In this document: one piece after another, positions 8,508 through 16,187 of the stretch
How the letters are laid out: each line of letters starts with the position of its first letter
Position numbering within the stretch: position 1 is the stretch's first letter
The notes under the pieces: generated by a model
What the model saw: the letters and a program-made list of their open reading frames with translations, nothing else
Database searches by the model: none
What the model was told of the DNA's origin: nothing
Position numbers and translations under genes: made by a program
Assembly: GCA_018664115.1 (NCBI GenBank)
Contig: JABJOX010000037.1
Location: forward strand, 1-47,774
Length of the DNA stretch: 47,774 nucleotides
Source: Candidatus Woesearchaeota archaeon
GTDB taxonomy: Archaea > Nanobdellota > Nanobdellia > Woesearchaeales > GW2011-AR9
Reading direction: 5' to 3'

Positions 8508-8903
8508 ATGAAAGCAAGATTAGAAGAATTGGCATTACAAATCGAACAAGAGATCTTAGAAACTGGTACACTTGTTGTTAAGGGAATAGAAGTTAGAAAA
8601 AGCAATTCTGGTAACAACCCTTATACTGGACTATGTCAAACTGCAGTTGGGAAATTAAAAGAACTGGCACCAGATTTAGAAATGAGATATGTTGCTTTTC
8701 AAATAAATAATGGTAAACACCAAATGGTTAAAGATACCCATGCAATTGCAGAAGTGATTACTGCTGAAGGTAATTTTATTGTTGACCCTACTATTAAACA
8801 ATATTTGCCAGAAGCAAAAATGGTTTATGCCCCTGGTGAAGAATATCCATTAATCGCAGTTCGAGGAACAATGAAAGAACTGCCTTTGCAAAATTACCAA
8901 TAA
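8508..8903 (+). CDS. Small papain/transglutaminase-like protein
   Basis: A 131-residue protein starting one base after the transglycosylase stop. A candidate catalytic triad is visible in the right order: Cys43 at the start of a helix (YTGLCQTAVGKL), His78 in a strand (DTHAIAEVI), and Asp93 in NFIVDPTIKQYLP. The VDPT turn after a strand is typical of transglutaminase-like and papain-fold enzymes, including toxin domains. There is no signal peptide or membrane segment. It might be a third hydrolase, a processing peptidase, a deamidase or amidase toxin, or a cognate regulator. The family assignment is inference from motif spacing only. Confidence 0.6.
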   Translation: MKARLEELALQIEQEILETGTLVVKGIEVRKSNSGNNPYTGLCQTAVGKLKELAPDLEMRYVAFQINNGKHQMVKDTHAIAEVITAEGNFIVDPTIKQYLPEAKMVYAPGEEYPLIAVRGTMKELPLQNYQ

Positions 8904-8956
8904 CTTTATAAAAACAATTGAGAAATAAATAAAACATTATTAGGAGGAAATATAAA

Positions 8957-9493
8957 ATGACTGAAATTAAGAAAGGAGATAAAGTAAAAGTAGAATATAC
9001 AGGTAAATTAGAAGATGGTTCTGTATTTGATAGTTCTGAAGGTAAAGCACCTTTATGTTTCGAAGTAGGAGCACAACAAGTAATTCCTGGCTTTGATAAA
9101 GCTGTAGAAGGAATGAAAAAAGATGAAGAGAAAGAATTCACTCTTAAAGTTGACGAAGCTTATGGCCCAATTAGAGCAGAAATGGTCCAAGAAATTCCTC
9201 GAGACAAATTACCAAAAGATCCTGAACCTAAAGAAGGTATGATGTTAATGATGCAAGCACCTACTGGACAACAAATTCCTGCAAAAATCACAAAAGTTGA
9301 AGATGATAAAGTTACAATTGATATCAATCATCCACTTGCTGGAAAAGATTTAACTTTTAGTGTAAAAGTTGTTGGTGTAAATGATCCAGAAGAAGCTAAA
9401 TCAGAAGAAACTAAAGAAGGTTCTGATACAGAGAAGAAAGATGACGATGGTTGTAAACCAGACGATTGTTCTTCATGTTGCGGATGCGAGTAA
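8957..9493 (+). CDS. slyD: FKBP-type peptidyl-prolyl isomerase, SlyD-like
   Basis: The 178-residue protein has a split FKBP domain: KGDKVKVEYTGKLEDGSVFDSS, then FEVGAQQVIPGFDKAVEGM and EFTLKVDEAYGP, with the insert-in-flap chaperone domain (about 85-130) typical of SlyD-like archaeal FKBPs. The tail is acidic and ends with a cluster of five cysteines (GCKPDDCSSCCGCE), a likely metal-binding segment resembling the metal-binding tail of bacterial SlyD. The family catalyses prolyl isomerisation and binds unfolded chains in the cytoplasm. It has its own TATA box (ACTTTATAAAAA near 8903) and a GGAGG ribosome site 10 bases before the ATG. Confidence 0.95.
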   Translation: MTEIKKGDKVKVEYTGKLEDGSVFDSSEGKAPLCFEVGAQQVIPGFDKAVEGMKKDEEKEFTLKVDEAYGPIRAEMVQEIPRDKLPKDPEPKEGMMLMMQAPTGQQIPAKITKVEDDKVTIDINHPLAGKDLTFSVKVVGVNDPEEAKSEETKEGSDTEKKDDDGCKPDDCSSCCGCE

Positions 9494-9494
9494 A

Positions 9495-9525
9495 TTTTTT
9501 TTAATTTATTTTTTTTAATATTTTT
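9495..9525 (+). terminator. Oligo-T terminator after FKBP
   Basis: Two runs of eight T (9495-9502 and 9509-9516) and a third shorter run directly follow the FKBP stop codon. Runs of T without a strong hairpin are the usual archaeal terminator. Confidence 0.6.
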
Positions 9526-9535
9526 ATTTCTAAAA

Positions 9536-10153
9536 ATGGAACCAAAAGTTATTAGTAAACCAGGACTCATAAAAATCACAGATCAAGAATCCGGCTATAT
9601 TTTGTGGATGGATGATAAACATACTAGTATTAGAATCCCCTCCCCTATATATGATAAGAATAGTATTGCTATAACTTCAAGACCAATAATTGAGTATAGA
9701 ATAGAACAACCCTTTTTTCCAGATCCAAAAAAACAATATTGTGAAATTGGTCCTGGATTAGGAGAATATATTCCTTTCTTAGTAAAACAATTTGAAAAAT
9801 TTCCTAATGCTGTTAAACCAATTGCCATTGATTTGGTAGATTATGATAATCTTATAGAAATAATGAATTATGCTGTTGATGAAGGTTTCACTACCTCAGA
9901 ATCTGTTGAAAGAGAAATCAACACATTAATAGAAAGGGCAAAAATAATTACTGATCCCGAAAAAGTAAGATTAATCAATAAACCTTTAGGACAAGCATTA
10001 AAAGACCACCCAGAATTATTAGGAACTGTTGATGATGTTGTTGACAATATGGCTGCAGTATTCCATAGTGACATTTCAGAAGGAATTAAAATGGAAAGAA
10101 TGGAAAGATTAAGAGATTTTTTATTAAAACCAGAATTAATCGCTTATAGATAA
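9536..10153 (+). CDS. Rossmann-fold SAM methyltransferase-like protein
   Basis: A 205-residue protein. After an N-terminal segment of about 65 residues, the sequence KQYCEIGPGLGEYIPFLV matches methyltransferase motif I (E/D-x-G-x-G-x-G after a strand), and KPIAIDLVDYDNL fits the acidic end of strand 2 that binds the SAM ribose. The rest is helical and poorly matches a full methyltransferase. It may be a short or specialised member, or a non-catalytic Rossmann protein. No substrate can be inferred. It begins soon after the FKBP terminator. Confidence 0.55.
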   Translation: MEPKVISKPGLIKITDQESGYILWMDDKHTSIRIPSPIYDKNSIAITSRPIIEYRIEQPFFPDPKKQYCEIGPGLGEYIPFLVKQFEKFPNAVKPIAIDLVDYDNLIEIMNYAVDEGFTTSESVEREINTLIERAKIITDPEKVRLINKPLGQALKDHPELLGTVDDVVDNMAAVFHSDISEGIKMERMERLRDFLLKPELIAYR

Positions 10154-10190
10154 AGTAAGTTTTATATAATTCTTTAAATTTCTTAATTAC

Positions 10191-10556
10191 ATGAAACAAG
10201 TTTCCAAATCTCTTAGAGTCTGGTTTAAGATCCATTTCATCGTAGATTTCTTAGTAGCAATTCCATTAATCTTCTTTACTAAATGGACATTAACATTGTT
10301 TGGATTTCCATTAGAAAATTTAATTTTCGCCCGTTTAATTGGCGCAGCATTAATTGGGATTGGTGGAACTTCATATTTCTGTAAGAAAAAAGAACATTTC
10401 CAAATCATGTTAATTCTAAAAATCTTTTGGAGTCTAACTGCAATCCTCGCTTTAATCTGGGGAATAGTTGAAACTGAAATCTTATCTTTATGGTTATTCT
10501 TAATTATTTTTGTAATCTTTTCTGGAGTTTGGCAGTACTATTGGTTTAAGAAATGA
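10191..10556 (+). CDS. Four-helix integral membrane protein
   Basis: A 121-residue protein with about four hydrophobic segments (roughly residues 12-32, 42-62, 70-90, 94-114) separated by short charged loops. No enzyme motif is visible. A TTTTATATAAT promoter element precedes the ATG by about 25 bases. The stop codon overlaps the next start as ATGA, so the pair is translationally coupled. Function unknown. Confidence 0.7.
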   Translation: MKQVSKSLRVWFKIHFIVDFLVAIPLIFFTKWTLTLFGFPLENLIFARLIGAALIGIGGTSYFCKKKEHFQIMLILKIFWSLTAILALIWGIVETEILSLWLFLIIFVIFSGVWQYYWFKK

Positions 10557-11119
10557 AAAAAACATTACTAATAATCTTCTGTATCTTTCTTCCTATCTTC
10601 TTATTATTGTTCTCATACAAAATAGTATTAGGAATTTCCAATCTAACAGAAAATCAACAAGAAACCATCAACTTCCTAGAAAATAAACAAGAATTAAATT
10701 TAAATTACACTACAAATGAAATATCCCATTTAGAAGATGTTAAGAAAGTAATAAGTTTTATTGATTACTTATTCTACTTAAGTTTAATAATCATAACTCT
10801 AATCACAACTCATTACAAAAGAAACAAGAAACAATTACAAAAACTAATCAAATATGGAGGAATAACAACTTTAGTTTCCATTGGATTAATTTTACTCTTC
10901 TCTTTATTCGCCTTCAATTCCACATTCACAATCTTCCATAAAATCTTCTTCCCGCAAGGAAATTGGCTCTTCCCAACAAATTCGTTAATAATTCAAACCT
11001 TTCCAATAGATTTCTTTATTGGAATTAGTGTGAAGATGTTTATTCTAACAATAATCCTGGGAAGTATTTTTATATCATTAAGTTATTATCTAAAAAATGT
11101 TTATCGTAAGAGGAGTTAA
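10553..11119 (+). CDS. DUF1461-type integral membrane protein
   Basis: The 188-residue protein has an N-terminal hydrophobic segment, an extracytoplasmic loop containing the HLEDVKK signature, three further membrane segments, and the conserved loop FNSTFTIFHKIFFPQGNWLF followed by TFPIDFF. This pattern matches the TIGR01906/DUF1461 family of integral membrane proteins, found in bacteria and some archaea and without a known reaction. It overlaps the preceding gene by four bases and the following one by 23. Confidence 0.75.
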   Translation: MKKTLLIIFCIFLPIFLLLFSYKIVLGISNLTENQQETINFLENKQELNLNYTTNEISHLEDVKKVISFIDYLFYLSLIIITLITTHYKRNKKQLQKLIKYGGITTLVSIGLILLFSLFAFNSTFTIFHKIFFPQGNWLFPTNSLIIQTFPIDFFIGISVKMFILTIILGSIFISLSYYLKNVYRKRS

Positions 11120-11312
11120 AGCCTGGATTGTAACCTTGATTGTCTTAGCAGTAATCGTAACAGCAATAGTTCTAGTATTTCAATTACTATTGTTCTTATT
11201 ACCGTTAATCTTAATTATCATTATCGTTAGTTACCTCTTTAGAATGCTCAACAAAGTTAAAAAAGAGGAACCACAAGATTATATTAATATTAAATACAAA
11301 GTAAAGAAATAA
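11097..11312 (+). CDS. Small membrane protein
   Basis: A 71-residue protein with a long hydrophobic stretch (about residues 10-48) able to form one long or two short membrane helices, then a basic cytosolic tail ending in KVKK. It overlaps the DUF1461 gene by 23 bases and ends one base before the triosephosphate isomerase start, so it belongs to the same transcript. The start is the first ATG in frame; no ribosome site decides it. Function unknown. Confidence 0.55.
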   Translation: MFIVRGVKAWIVTLIVLAVIVTAIVLVFQLLLFLLPLILIIIIVSYLFRMLNKVKKEEPQDYINIKYKVKK

Positions 11313-11313
11313 C

Positions 11314-11970
11314 ATGAAACCTTTAATCTTAATCAACTTTAAAACGTACAAAGAATCTTACGGCAATAAAGCTTTAGAGCTAGCTAAAAAAATTGCTAAA
11401 GTTAAAAAGAATAAATATCAAATCGCTGTCGCACCATCATTACTAACAATTAAAGAAATTGCTCAAAAAACAAACTTAACAGTTTTCTCACAACATACAG
11501 ACTTAGCAGATTTAGGTGCACATACAGGCAGAATTCCCGCTGATGAATTAAAAGCAATTGGTGTCAAAAGTACAATCTTAAATCATTCAGAAAGAAAAAT
11601 CCCATTAAAATTTCTTAAAGAGATTGTAGAACTGTGTAAAAATAAAAAGATAGTTACTGTTGTTTGTGCTTCTACTATTTCAGAGATTAAAAAAATCGCT
11701 GTTTTCCATCCAAATTACATTGCTTATGAACCAAAAGAGTTCATTGGTGGAAATATTTCTGTAACCGAAGCTAAACCGGAAATCATTGTTCGAGCAGTAG
11801 AAGCAGTAAAATACATTTCTCCAAAAACAAAAGTTCTTTGTGGAGCAGGAATCCATTCTAAAGAAGATTTAGGTCACGCTTTATTACTAGGAACAGAAGG
11901 CGTCTTGATTGGTCATGCAGTTAGTAAAGCAAAAGATCCGAAGAAGTTTCTAGAAGAAATGTTAATTTAA
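11314..11970 (+). CDS. tpiA: Triosephosphate isomerase
   Basis: At 218 residues this is the short archaeal form of the enzyme that interconverts dihydroxyacetone phosphate and glyceraldehyde 3-phosphate in glycolysis and gluconeogenesis. Key residues are present: Asn8 and Lys10 in LINFKTYKES, His91 in LNHSERK, and the catalytic Glu139 in IAYEPKEFIGG. The phosphate-binding loops CGAGIHSKED and GTEGVLIGHAV are intact. It is the last gene of a run with three membrane proteins, probably by chance rather than by pathway. Confidence 0.97.
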   Translation: MKPLILINFKTYKESYGNKALELAKKIAKVKKNKYQIAVAPSLLTIKEIAQKTNLTVFSQHTDLADLGAHTGRIPADELKAIGVKSTILNHSERKIPLKFLKEIVELCKNKKIVTVVCASTISEIKKIAVFHPNYIAYEPKEFIGGNISVTEAKPEIIVRAVEAVKYISPKTKVLCGAGIHSKEDLGHALLLGTEGVLIGHAVSKAKDPKKFLEEMLI

Positions 11971-11973
11971 TAA

Positions 11974-12222
11974 TTATTCACAACGCTCATAAATACGTTG
12001 TCCCTCTTTTAATCCAGGAACATAAATATCTTCAACTTCTGCAAAATATTCTTCATGAAAATTCTCTGCACATTTACGAGACAAAAAACAATGGCTTAAT
12101 TTATACCATTCACTAATCAATTCTTCTATTTTAGAACTATTAGATGGTAAAAGATTGTATTCCTCTACTTCAACCAATTTACATACACTACAAGTTCTTA
12201 ATATTTTATCTGCTGAAACCAT
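11974..12222 (-). CDS. Cys/His small protein resembling a sensor-associated zinc motif
   Basis: An 82-residue protein with CSVCKLVEVEEY near the start and a later LSHCFLSRKCAENF. The spacing of CxxCK, a tryptophan helix, then an SH-x-x-S-x-x-C element recalls the short tail often attached to bacterial PAS or response-regulator proteins (CxxCKxxR, then W, then FSHxxCPEC), although the match is partial. It probably binds zinc. It ends three bases from the tpiA stop in convergent orientation. No function assigned. Confidence 0.55.
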   Translation of the reverse strand: MVSADKILRTCSVCKLVEVEEYNLLPSNSSKIEELISEWYKLSHCFLSRKCAENFHEEYFAEVEDIYVPGLKEGQRIYERCE

Positions 12223-12264
12223 TAAATATATCAGAATAAACCTGTTTTATAAACTTTTAGAGAA

Positions 12265-12813
12265 TTATTTAACATTAACATAAAACTTCTGCGTGTTACC
12301 ATATTGATTACTAGAATCACATGGTAAAGCAGTACAAACTTTAACATTAAAAACATAAGAACCAAGCAAACCATCTTTCGGCACATTAACTAAAATTCCT
12401 TCTTTTTTATGTTCACCTTCAAGAATAGTCATCGGTTTCTTATAATACAAAAGCCAATTAAGAGCTTCCGGAGCAGTAAATTCAACTTCAGATTCATCAA
12501 GTGCTTTAGATAATTCCACAAAAATATTAAACTGATCACCTACACCACCAATATTTAACATCCCTAAACCAAAAACATGCCCTTCTCCCCGAGAAATATC
12601 AGCAACCTGAAAGGGTAAAGCAACCTGTTTTCCTTGATTAATCAACAATCGTTCCAGTTCATTATTAGTTTTCTCACTTAACTGGTTTTCAATTTCAACT
12701 GCCCCACCAATAAACTTGTATAATAAGGCCATTCCTCCTACTAGAAGTACCATCCCCATAATAATCACTACTAAAGTATTAACCGATAAACCTAACGCTG
12801 CTTTTTTCTTCAT
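12265..12813 (-). CDS. Type IV pilin-like secreted protein 1
   Basis: The start is set at 12813, giving MKKKAALGLSVNTLVVIIMG, a short basic leader followed by a hydrophobic helix; a longer frame upstream lacks support. This is the class III signal layout of archaeal prepilins, cleaved just before the hydrophobic segment (probably near Gly8). The mature globular part of about 140 residues is beta-rich with two cysteines near the end (CTALPCDSS) that could form a disulfide. It is clustered with a second pilin-like protein and a prepilin peptidase. Confidence 0.7.
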   Translation of the reverse strand: MKKKAALGLSVNTLVVIIMGMVLLVGGMALLYKFIGGAVEIENQLSEKTNNELERLLINQGKQVALPFQVADISRGEGHVFGLGMLNIGGVGDQFNIFVELSKALDESEVEFTAPEALNWLLYYKKPMTILEGEHKKEGILVNVPKDGLLGSYVFNVKVCTALPCDSSNQYGNTQKFYVNVK

Positions 12814-12844
12814 TTTATAATTAAAAGATAAAAAAATAAAAAAT

Positions 12845-13078
12845 TTATTTGAGGATTTCGTATTCTTTAACAATAATCACTAAAAACAATAATAATATTA
12901 TTGCTCCTGCAATCAAATACCATAATCCTGGAAGAATAGAAAAATCTTTAATTGTAAGATACATTCCCCAACCCATTACTATAAATCCTAACCATAAAAA
13001 CTTGTCTAAGACTAATTTCATGATCTGAAATTCTTGATCTTCCGTCATCCGTTTTTTTGAATTTGTTTTTCTTGCCAT
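12845..13078 (-). CDS. Two-helix membrane protein in the pilin cluster
   Basis: A 77-residue protein with a basic, charged N-terminus of about 20 residues and two hydrophobic helices (about 28-42 and 51-69), ending KEYEILK. A GAGGT ribosome site lies a suitable distance before the ATG. Its position between two pilin-like genes suggests a role in assembly or anchoring of the same surface structure, but there is no sequence evidence beyond context. Confidence 0.6.
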   Translation of the reverse strand: MARKTNSKKRMTEDQEFQIMKLVLDKFLWLGFIVMGWGMYLTIKDFSILPGLWYLIAGAIILLLFLVIIVKEYEILK

Positions 13079-13091
13079 TTTTTTACCTCAT

Positions 13092-13622
13092 CTAAATTAC
13101 AGTTACAAAAAATGTTTTTTGTGCGTAAATTGTACTGTCGGCTCCATTAATTATTTTTAAATCAACCAAATAAGTCCCTAAATCTTTTGGAATTAATTTG
13201 ATGTTGTAAGCTTCCGCCTCTGTTGATTTTAAAACAAAAGGTCCAGAAGCATAAAAATAATTCACTGCACTTTCCAATTCTTCCGCAGTTGCAACCGGAT
13301 TTTCTTGATGTTCAATGGTATTAATTTCAATCGTAAAATCAAGATTACCATTTAAAATATTTTTAATTCCAATTGCAATATCTTCAGAACCACCTTTATC
13401 CATGGTTAATGTTTGAGCAGGAAAACTTAATTTTTTATTTCCTGTACGTAAATCATCCATAATCCCTTGTTTAATTTGCTCTTGAACCATTGTTGCTGTA
13501 TCACCAGCACCAGTTAATTGTGTTCTGATAAAATTCAAGCCTAATCCCAAAAAAACAAAAGCAATTACAATAACTATTACCGCATTGATTGATAACGATA
13601 AAGATCCTTTTTTCTTAATCAT
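13092..13622 (-). CDS. Type IV pilin-like secreted protein 2
   Basis: The start is the ATG at 13622 because GAGGTG lies six bases upstream; an in-frame GTG falls inside that ribosome site and is not credible. The product begins MIKKKGSLSLSINAVIVIVI, a basic leader ending in Gly and then a hydrophobic helix, typical of archaeal prepilins. The 140-residue mature domain is beta-rich without cysteines. N-terminal organisation and the DLG/LKI-type C-terminal beta strands parallel pilin-like protein 1, suggesting ancient paralogues. Confidence 0.72.
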   Translation of the reverse strand: MIKKKGSLSLSINAVIVIVIAFVFLGLGLNFIRTQLTGAGDTATMVQEQIKQGIMDDLRTGNKKLSFPAQTLTMDKGGSEDIAIGIKNILNGNLDFTIEINTIEHQENPVATAEELESAVNYFYASGPFVLKSTEAEAYNIKLIPKDLGTYLVDLKIINGADSTIYAQKTFFVTVI

Positions 13623-13700
13623 ATTATACACCTCTTTTTAATTAAACTAATTATTACTTATATAAGCAATATTTTTTAGTATATAAATGTTTGGAAAGGT

Positions 13701-14549
13701 TCAAACAAAAAAACTCAAGACCCAAGTAAAAACTTTCTGTCCAAAAATTAATAATAAGTAAGCAAATAAAAAACTAGGAACAAACGGCACACCCTCTTTA
13801 ATTAAAACTTTTTTAATTTTATTTTCTCTTTCTAAGAAACGTAATTTCCAAACATCTTCTTTTTCTAAAGTTTTTGCCCCCATAACAATTTTCCGCTTAA
13901 CTTTAACATCTTCAATTAACCAGTCCCCTTCGGTTAAATGTTCAGGTTTAACTTTCTTAAAGAAACAAGTTTTTTCAACTATGTTAATAGAGATAAACAA
14001 ATAAAATAATCCTAAAGGGAAAAATATTAACGGCCAAAGATAAATTTTTAAAACTGAAAAAACAATTAAAATAATAGTTAAGATTATTAAAAATAAAGAT
14101 AACTTCTTTTTACTTTTTACAGATTTAATAAATTCTTTCATGAAAATCTTTCTTTTCTTGACGGCAATTCCGACCATAAAAATTAATCCATATATTGCTC
14201 CCAAAAATAACAAAGCCAAAAAGAAAAATAATAAATTCCAACTGCTAGCATCGAAAGGATAAGTTATTCCTATTATTGCTCCCATCCCCATTAATAATTT
14301 TGAATCACCACCGCCCCATTGGTTGGTGTAGTAAAAAAGAAAAGCTAATCCTAAACAAACTATAAATCCTAAAATACCACTTAAAATAATTTCCCAACCT
14401 AAACTAAATGAATAAATTATTCGTATTCCAAAAGCTGAGAAAATTAATCCGTAATTTAACCAGTCCGGAACTTCTCTTGTTCGAATGTCAATGTAAGAAG
14501 CTATAAATAGAACAATGAAAGCAATGGTAATTAGGATTATGTCTAACAT
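13701..14549 (-). CDS. Archaeal prepilin/preflagellin peptidase (A24 family)
   Basis: A 282-residue polytopic protein. Asp21 in YIDIRTREVPDW and Asp82 in the GGGDSKLLMGMG motif are the two catalytic aspartates of the A24 (FlaK/PibD/EppA) aspartyl proteases. The C-terminus adds further membrane segments and a cytosolic basic region near 190-245. The enzyme removes class III signal peptides of pilins and archaellins, here probably the two pilin-like proteins immediately downstream. No assembly ATPase or platform protein is in the window. Confidence 0.92.
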   Translation of the reverse strand: MLDIILITIAFIVLFIASYIDIRTREVPDWLNYGLIFSAFGIRIIYSFSLGWEIILSGILGFIVCLGLAFLFYYTNQWGGGDSKLLMGMGAIIGITYPFDASSWNLLFFFLALLFLGAIYGLIFMVGIAVKKRKIFMKEFIKSVKSKKKLSLFLIILTIILIVFSVLKIYLWPLIFFPLGLFYLFISINIVEKTCFFKKVKPEHLTEGDWLIEDVKVKRKIVMGAKTLEKEDVWKLRFLERENKIKKVLIKEGVPFVPSFLFAYLLLIFGQKVFTWVLSFFV

Positions 14550-14636
14550 CTAATTAAAGAAATTATTTGGAATATATTAAAGTGTTGGTTTTTTTGTTGT
14601 TAACGAATGCAGAAACAATAGGTTTCTTTGTGTTTA

Positions 14637-14670
14637 AAAAAACTGTTAGTTTTTTACAAACATTTATAAA
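14637..14670 (+). promoter_or_regulatory. Inverted repeat next to TATA box before the coiled-coil operon
   Basis: The perfect repeat AAAAAACT-GTT-AGTTTTTT (14637-14655) lies six bases upstream of CATTTATAAA (14661-14670). A second TATA-like element, GTATATTATAATAC, follows near 14702. The start codon at 14757 is preceded by GGTGAT, so this transcript has a leader. The repeat could be an operator at the upstream edge of the promoter. Confidence 0.4.
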
Positions 14671-14756
14671 CAAAATTATATTAACAAACACATAGACTTT
14701 GGTATATTATAATACTAATAAACTAACAATAAAATAAAAAAGCGTGGTGATATAAA

Positions 14757-15269
14757 ATGATAGATGAAGAATATGAACTTCTCCCTCACAAATTATTGGC
14801 AGATTTAAAAGATGACGTTGAGTTGTTAAGAAAGAAACTTAACCAACCAGAAACAAAAATTAACGAACTGATTCTAGAAATTGAAAGTATGAAAGATTCA
14901 ATTCATGAATTAAATACAGTTTTCGCAAAAGCTTTAGATGAAACTAATGAAGAAGACCCACATAAAACTATTAAAATTTTAGAAAATAAAGTGGAAACAA
15001 TTCTTACTCAGAATGAAATTATTGCTAAAGGGATGGTGGCTATTTCCGACAAATTAGAAGATTTTATGAATAAACAAACTACTGTGCCACAAAAAACTGT
15101 TCCTCAACAAACTCCCCATCCAATGCCAAGTACGCAACACATCATGGGAGCGCCATCAATGCCTGGACCAAGAACTGCACCGCCAGCACAAATGCAAAGT
15201 CCTGGCGCAGGCTTAGATTTCCCACCGCCACCACCAAGTGCAGCAACAAAGAAACGAGGACTCTTTTGA
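14757..15269 (+). CDS. Coiled-coil protein with Pro-rich tail
   Basis: A 170-residue protein with heptad-like helices over residues 1-105 (DDVELLRKKLNQPE, then LENKVETILTQNE) and a Pro/Gln/Met-rich disordered tail ending FPPPPPSAATKKRGLF. It has no signal peptide. A GGTGAT ribosome site precedes the ATG. The next gene follows after six bases and is also coiled coil, so the two products may form a complex or filament. The Pro-rich tail with a basic end could be a docking segment. No family recognised. Confidence 0.7.
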   Translation: MIDEEYELLPHKLLADLKDDVELLRKKLNQPETKINELILEIESMKDSIHELNTVFAKALDETNEEDPHKTIKILENKVETILTQNEIIAKGMVAISDKLEDFMNKQTTVPQKTVPQQTPHPMPSTQHIMGAPSMPGPRTAPPAQMQSPGAGLDFPPPPPSAATKKRGLF

Positions 15270-15275
15270 TAAAAG

Positions 15276-16154
15276 ATGGGTTCATTGAAAACAAAACAAT
15301 TGTTATTTAGAGCAGCAAAGTATTTAGATAAAGAGAGATCAAAGTTTTCTAGATTAGAAATTGTCAAAAAAATTAATGAAATCAAATATTTATCATCTCA
15401 GAAAAAAGTTCCCAGACTAACTTTAAGAAAAGAAATCATTCATTTAGAAAATAAATTGGGTTTTGTGCTTGAATCTGAAAAAGAGTTGTTAAAAAAGAAA
15501 AAAGAAGAATCTACTAAAGTTCAGGCATTAAAAAAACAAATTGTCAGTTTGAAAAAGAAACTTACAACTTACGAAGATAAGCATTTAGATAAAAAAGTAA
15601 ACAAACTATCTCACTTGTTAGGAGAATTCTTAGCTAAACAAGGTTCAAAAGGGGATGTAGAATTAAGTAAAAAAGTTTTGAAAGAATTAGAAATTAATGA
15701 TAAGAAATTAAAAAATAAATTAAGAGCAGTGGAAAGGAAAAAAGAAGCTGAAGAGGAACCAAAGCATACTCGACATCCAGTACTTAGAGAAAAAGTTGCT
15801 GAAAAGAGAGCTCCTCTAAACGAAAATGAAATGGTTAGAGTAAAAGAATTACAAAAACGTTTATCTGTTTTAAAAGAAGAATTATTAGAGGTAGAAAATT
15901 TGTCACCTGAACAAGTTAATCTCATGAAACAAAAAGCTAATTTGCTTGAAACAAAATTAAATCAATATTATGAGCAACATCCAGAATTAATGACAATGGA
16001 AGAGAAAAAATCTGAAGTTGTTGAATCTCCAATAAAAACGGGAGAAGTAAAACATACTTTGTTGTTTGGTCAGGAAAAACCTAAAGAAGAAAAAGAAAAT
16101 TCTGAAGTTCATGAAGAATTGCCTTTACCTCCTCCGCCAAGAAGAACCGAATAA
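15276..16154 (+). CDS. Long coiled-coil protein
   Basis: A 292-residue, highly charged protein that is predicted helical almost throughout, with breaks near residues 165-180 and a disordered acidic tail ending LPLPPPPRRTE. The poly-Pro tail echoes that of the upstream partner, supporting shared function. Sequence such as EKELLKKKKEESTKVQALKK is typical of scaffolding coils. There is no membrane segment. Possible roles are cytoskeletal or surface-machine scaffolding; nothing in the sequence fixes one. Confidence 0.7.
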   Translation: MGSLKTKQLLFRAAKYLDKERSKFSRLEIVKKINEIKYLSSQKKVPRLTLRKEIIHLENKLGFVLESEKELLKKKKEESTKVQALKKQIVSLKKKLTTYEDKHLDKKVNKLSHLLGEFLAKQGSKGDVELSKKVLKELEINDKKLKNKLRAVERKKEAEEEPKHTRHPVLREKVAEKRAPLNENEMVRVKELQKRLSVLKEELLEVENLSPEQVNLMKQKANLLETKLNQYYEQHPELMTMEEKKSEVVESPIKTGEVKHTLLFGQEKPKEEKENSEVHEELPLPPPPRRTE

Positions 16155-16187
16155 TTTAAATAAGATTTCTTGATTTTTTACTTTTAT

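Noticed and set aside
15611-15925. Minus-strand frame within the coiled-coil gene
   Set aside because: It is antisense to a continuous coding frame with clear heptad structure and has no start signals.
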